Shown piece after piece: positions 6,032 to 6,384 of a DNA stretch of 6,384 nucleotides (position 1 is the stretch's first letter; each line of letters opens with the position of its first letter). The DNA is taken from positions 1-6,384 of the forward strand of contig DAIDAH010000155.1 in the NCBI GenBank assembly GCA_027310735.1, read 5' to 3'. The DNA comes from Methylotenera sp. GTDB taxonomy: Bacteria > Pseudomonadota > Gammaproteobacteria > Burkholderiales > Methylophilaceae. The translations under genes and the position numbers were made by a program. Below the pieces are notes generated by a model that saw only the letters and a program-made list of their open reading frames with translations, searched no databases and had not been told where the DNA came from.

Positions 6032-6384
6032 ACAGCTGCTTTAATACATTTTCCAGCTTTACATGTTCCTCTCCGTGCGCATGATTGAGCGCATGGCTGG
6101 GGGCATGTAGAAATTTGTTGGTGAGCGCGTTGCTTAAAATCTCCAGCACTTTGCTTGGGTCTTCACCTTTTTGAATTAGCTTGAGTGCTTTTTCTAACTC
6201 AGCTTTGCGCATGGATTCTGCGTGGTCGCGTATAGCCTTGATGGTAGGCACTGACCCACGTTTTTTAAACCAGTGCATAAAATGCTCTACACGTGCTGTG
6301 ACAATAATCTCCGCAGCAATTGCGGCTTCTTGGCGATTAACCATCCCATCGCTGACAACTTGCGCAAGGTCATCTACCGTATAT
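6015..6384 (-). CDS. hemA: Glutamyl-tRNA reductase, C-terminal part (5' end outside window)
   Basis: Glutamyl-tRNA reductase converts glutamyl-tRNA(Glu) to glutamate-1-semialdehyde with NADPH, the first step of C5-pathway tetrapyrrole synthesis. Only about 123 C-terminal residues are present. The frame stays open to the right edge and reads YTVDDLAQVVSDGM just before the ATG at 6344, a known HemA block, so that ATG is internal. What remains is the end of the NADPH-binding part and the helical dimerisation domain, with PTIKAIRDHAE and the late NKFLHAPSHAL block, both typical of the family. The catalytic cysteine region is outside the window. The gene ends in TAG, 72 nt before prfA, in the usual hemA-prfA-prmC order. 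Confidence 0.95.
   Translation of the reverse strand, partial: YTVDDLAQVVSDGMVNRQEAAIAAEIIVTARVEHFMHWFKKRGSVPTIKAIRDHAESMRKAELEKALKLIQKGEDPSKVLEILSNALTNKFLHAPSHALNHAHGEEHVKLENVLKQLYSIQH

Noticed and set aside
6015..6344. A complete 109-residue protein starting at ATG 6344
   Set aside because: Codons upstream of the ATG continue the HemA sequence (YTVDDLAQVV), so the ATG is internal.

Overview
The window looks like an ordinary chromosomal segment of a betaproteobacterium. A methylotroph of the Methylophilaceae (Methylotenera/Methylophilus type) is my best guess. That rests on recalled protein similarity, the metX-metW pair and the hemA-prfA-prmC order, and was not checked by a search. All recognisable genes are core metabolism, translation or envelope functions. 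I see no mobile element, tRNA, rRNA, CRISPR array or clear sign of horizontal transfer.

Layout from left to right: (1) the 3' end of a plus-strand EAL-domain gene (c-di-GMP phosphodiesterase), cut by the window edge. (2) A minus-strand group that reads metX (homoserine O-acyltransferase), metW (methyltransferase-fold partner), ampG-type muropeptide permease. metX and metW overlap by ATGA, and metW and ampG are 17 nt apart, so this is probably one operon transcribed right to left. (3) A single plus-strand gene for a gamma-carbonic-anhydrase-like hexapeptide protein (YrdA type), divergent from metX across 62 nt and convergent with prmC, whose stop codon it overlaps. (4) A second minus-strand operon, hemA (3' end only), prfA (RF1), prmC (RF1/RF2 glutamine methyltransferase).

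The genes fall into three functional blocks. MetX and MetW activate homoserine for methionine synthesis. PrmC methylates the GGQ glutamine of the release factor encoded immediately upstream, and HemA starts tetrapyrrole synthesis from glutamyl-tRNA. AmpG returns anhydro-muropeptides to the cytoplasm for peptidoglycan recycling.

The points worth a second look are small-scale. prfA and prmC lie in the same frame, separated only by TAA, and prmC starts at TTG. The 62-nt metX/yrdA divergent gap carries overlapping -10-like hexamers on both strands. metX and prfA have -10-like boxes only 6-8 nt before the ATG and no Shine-Dalgarno, so leaderless transcripts are possible. Both convergent gene ends lack a visible intrinsic terminator. 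I found no convincing undescribed system here.
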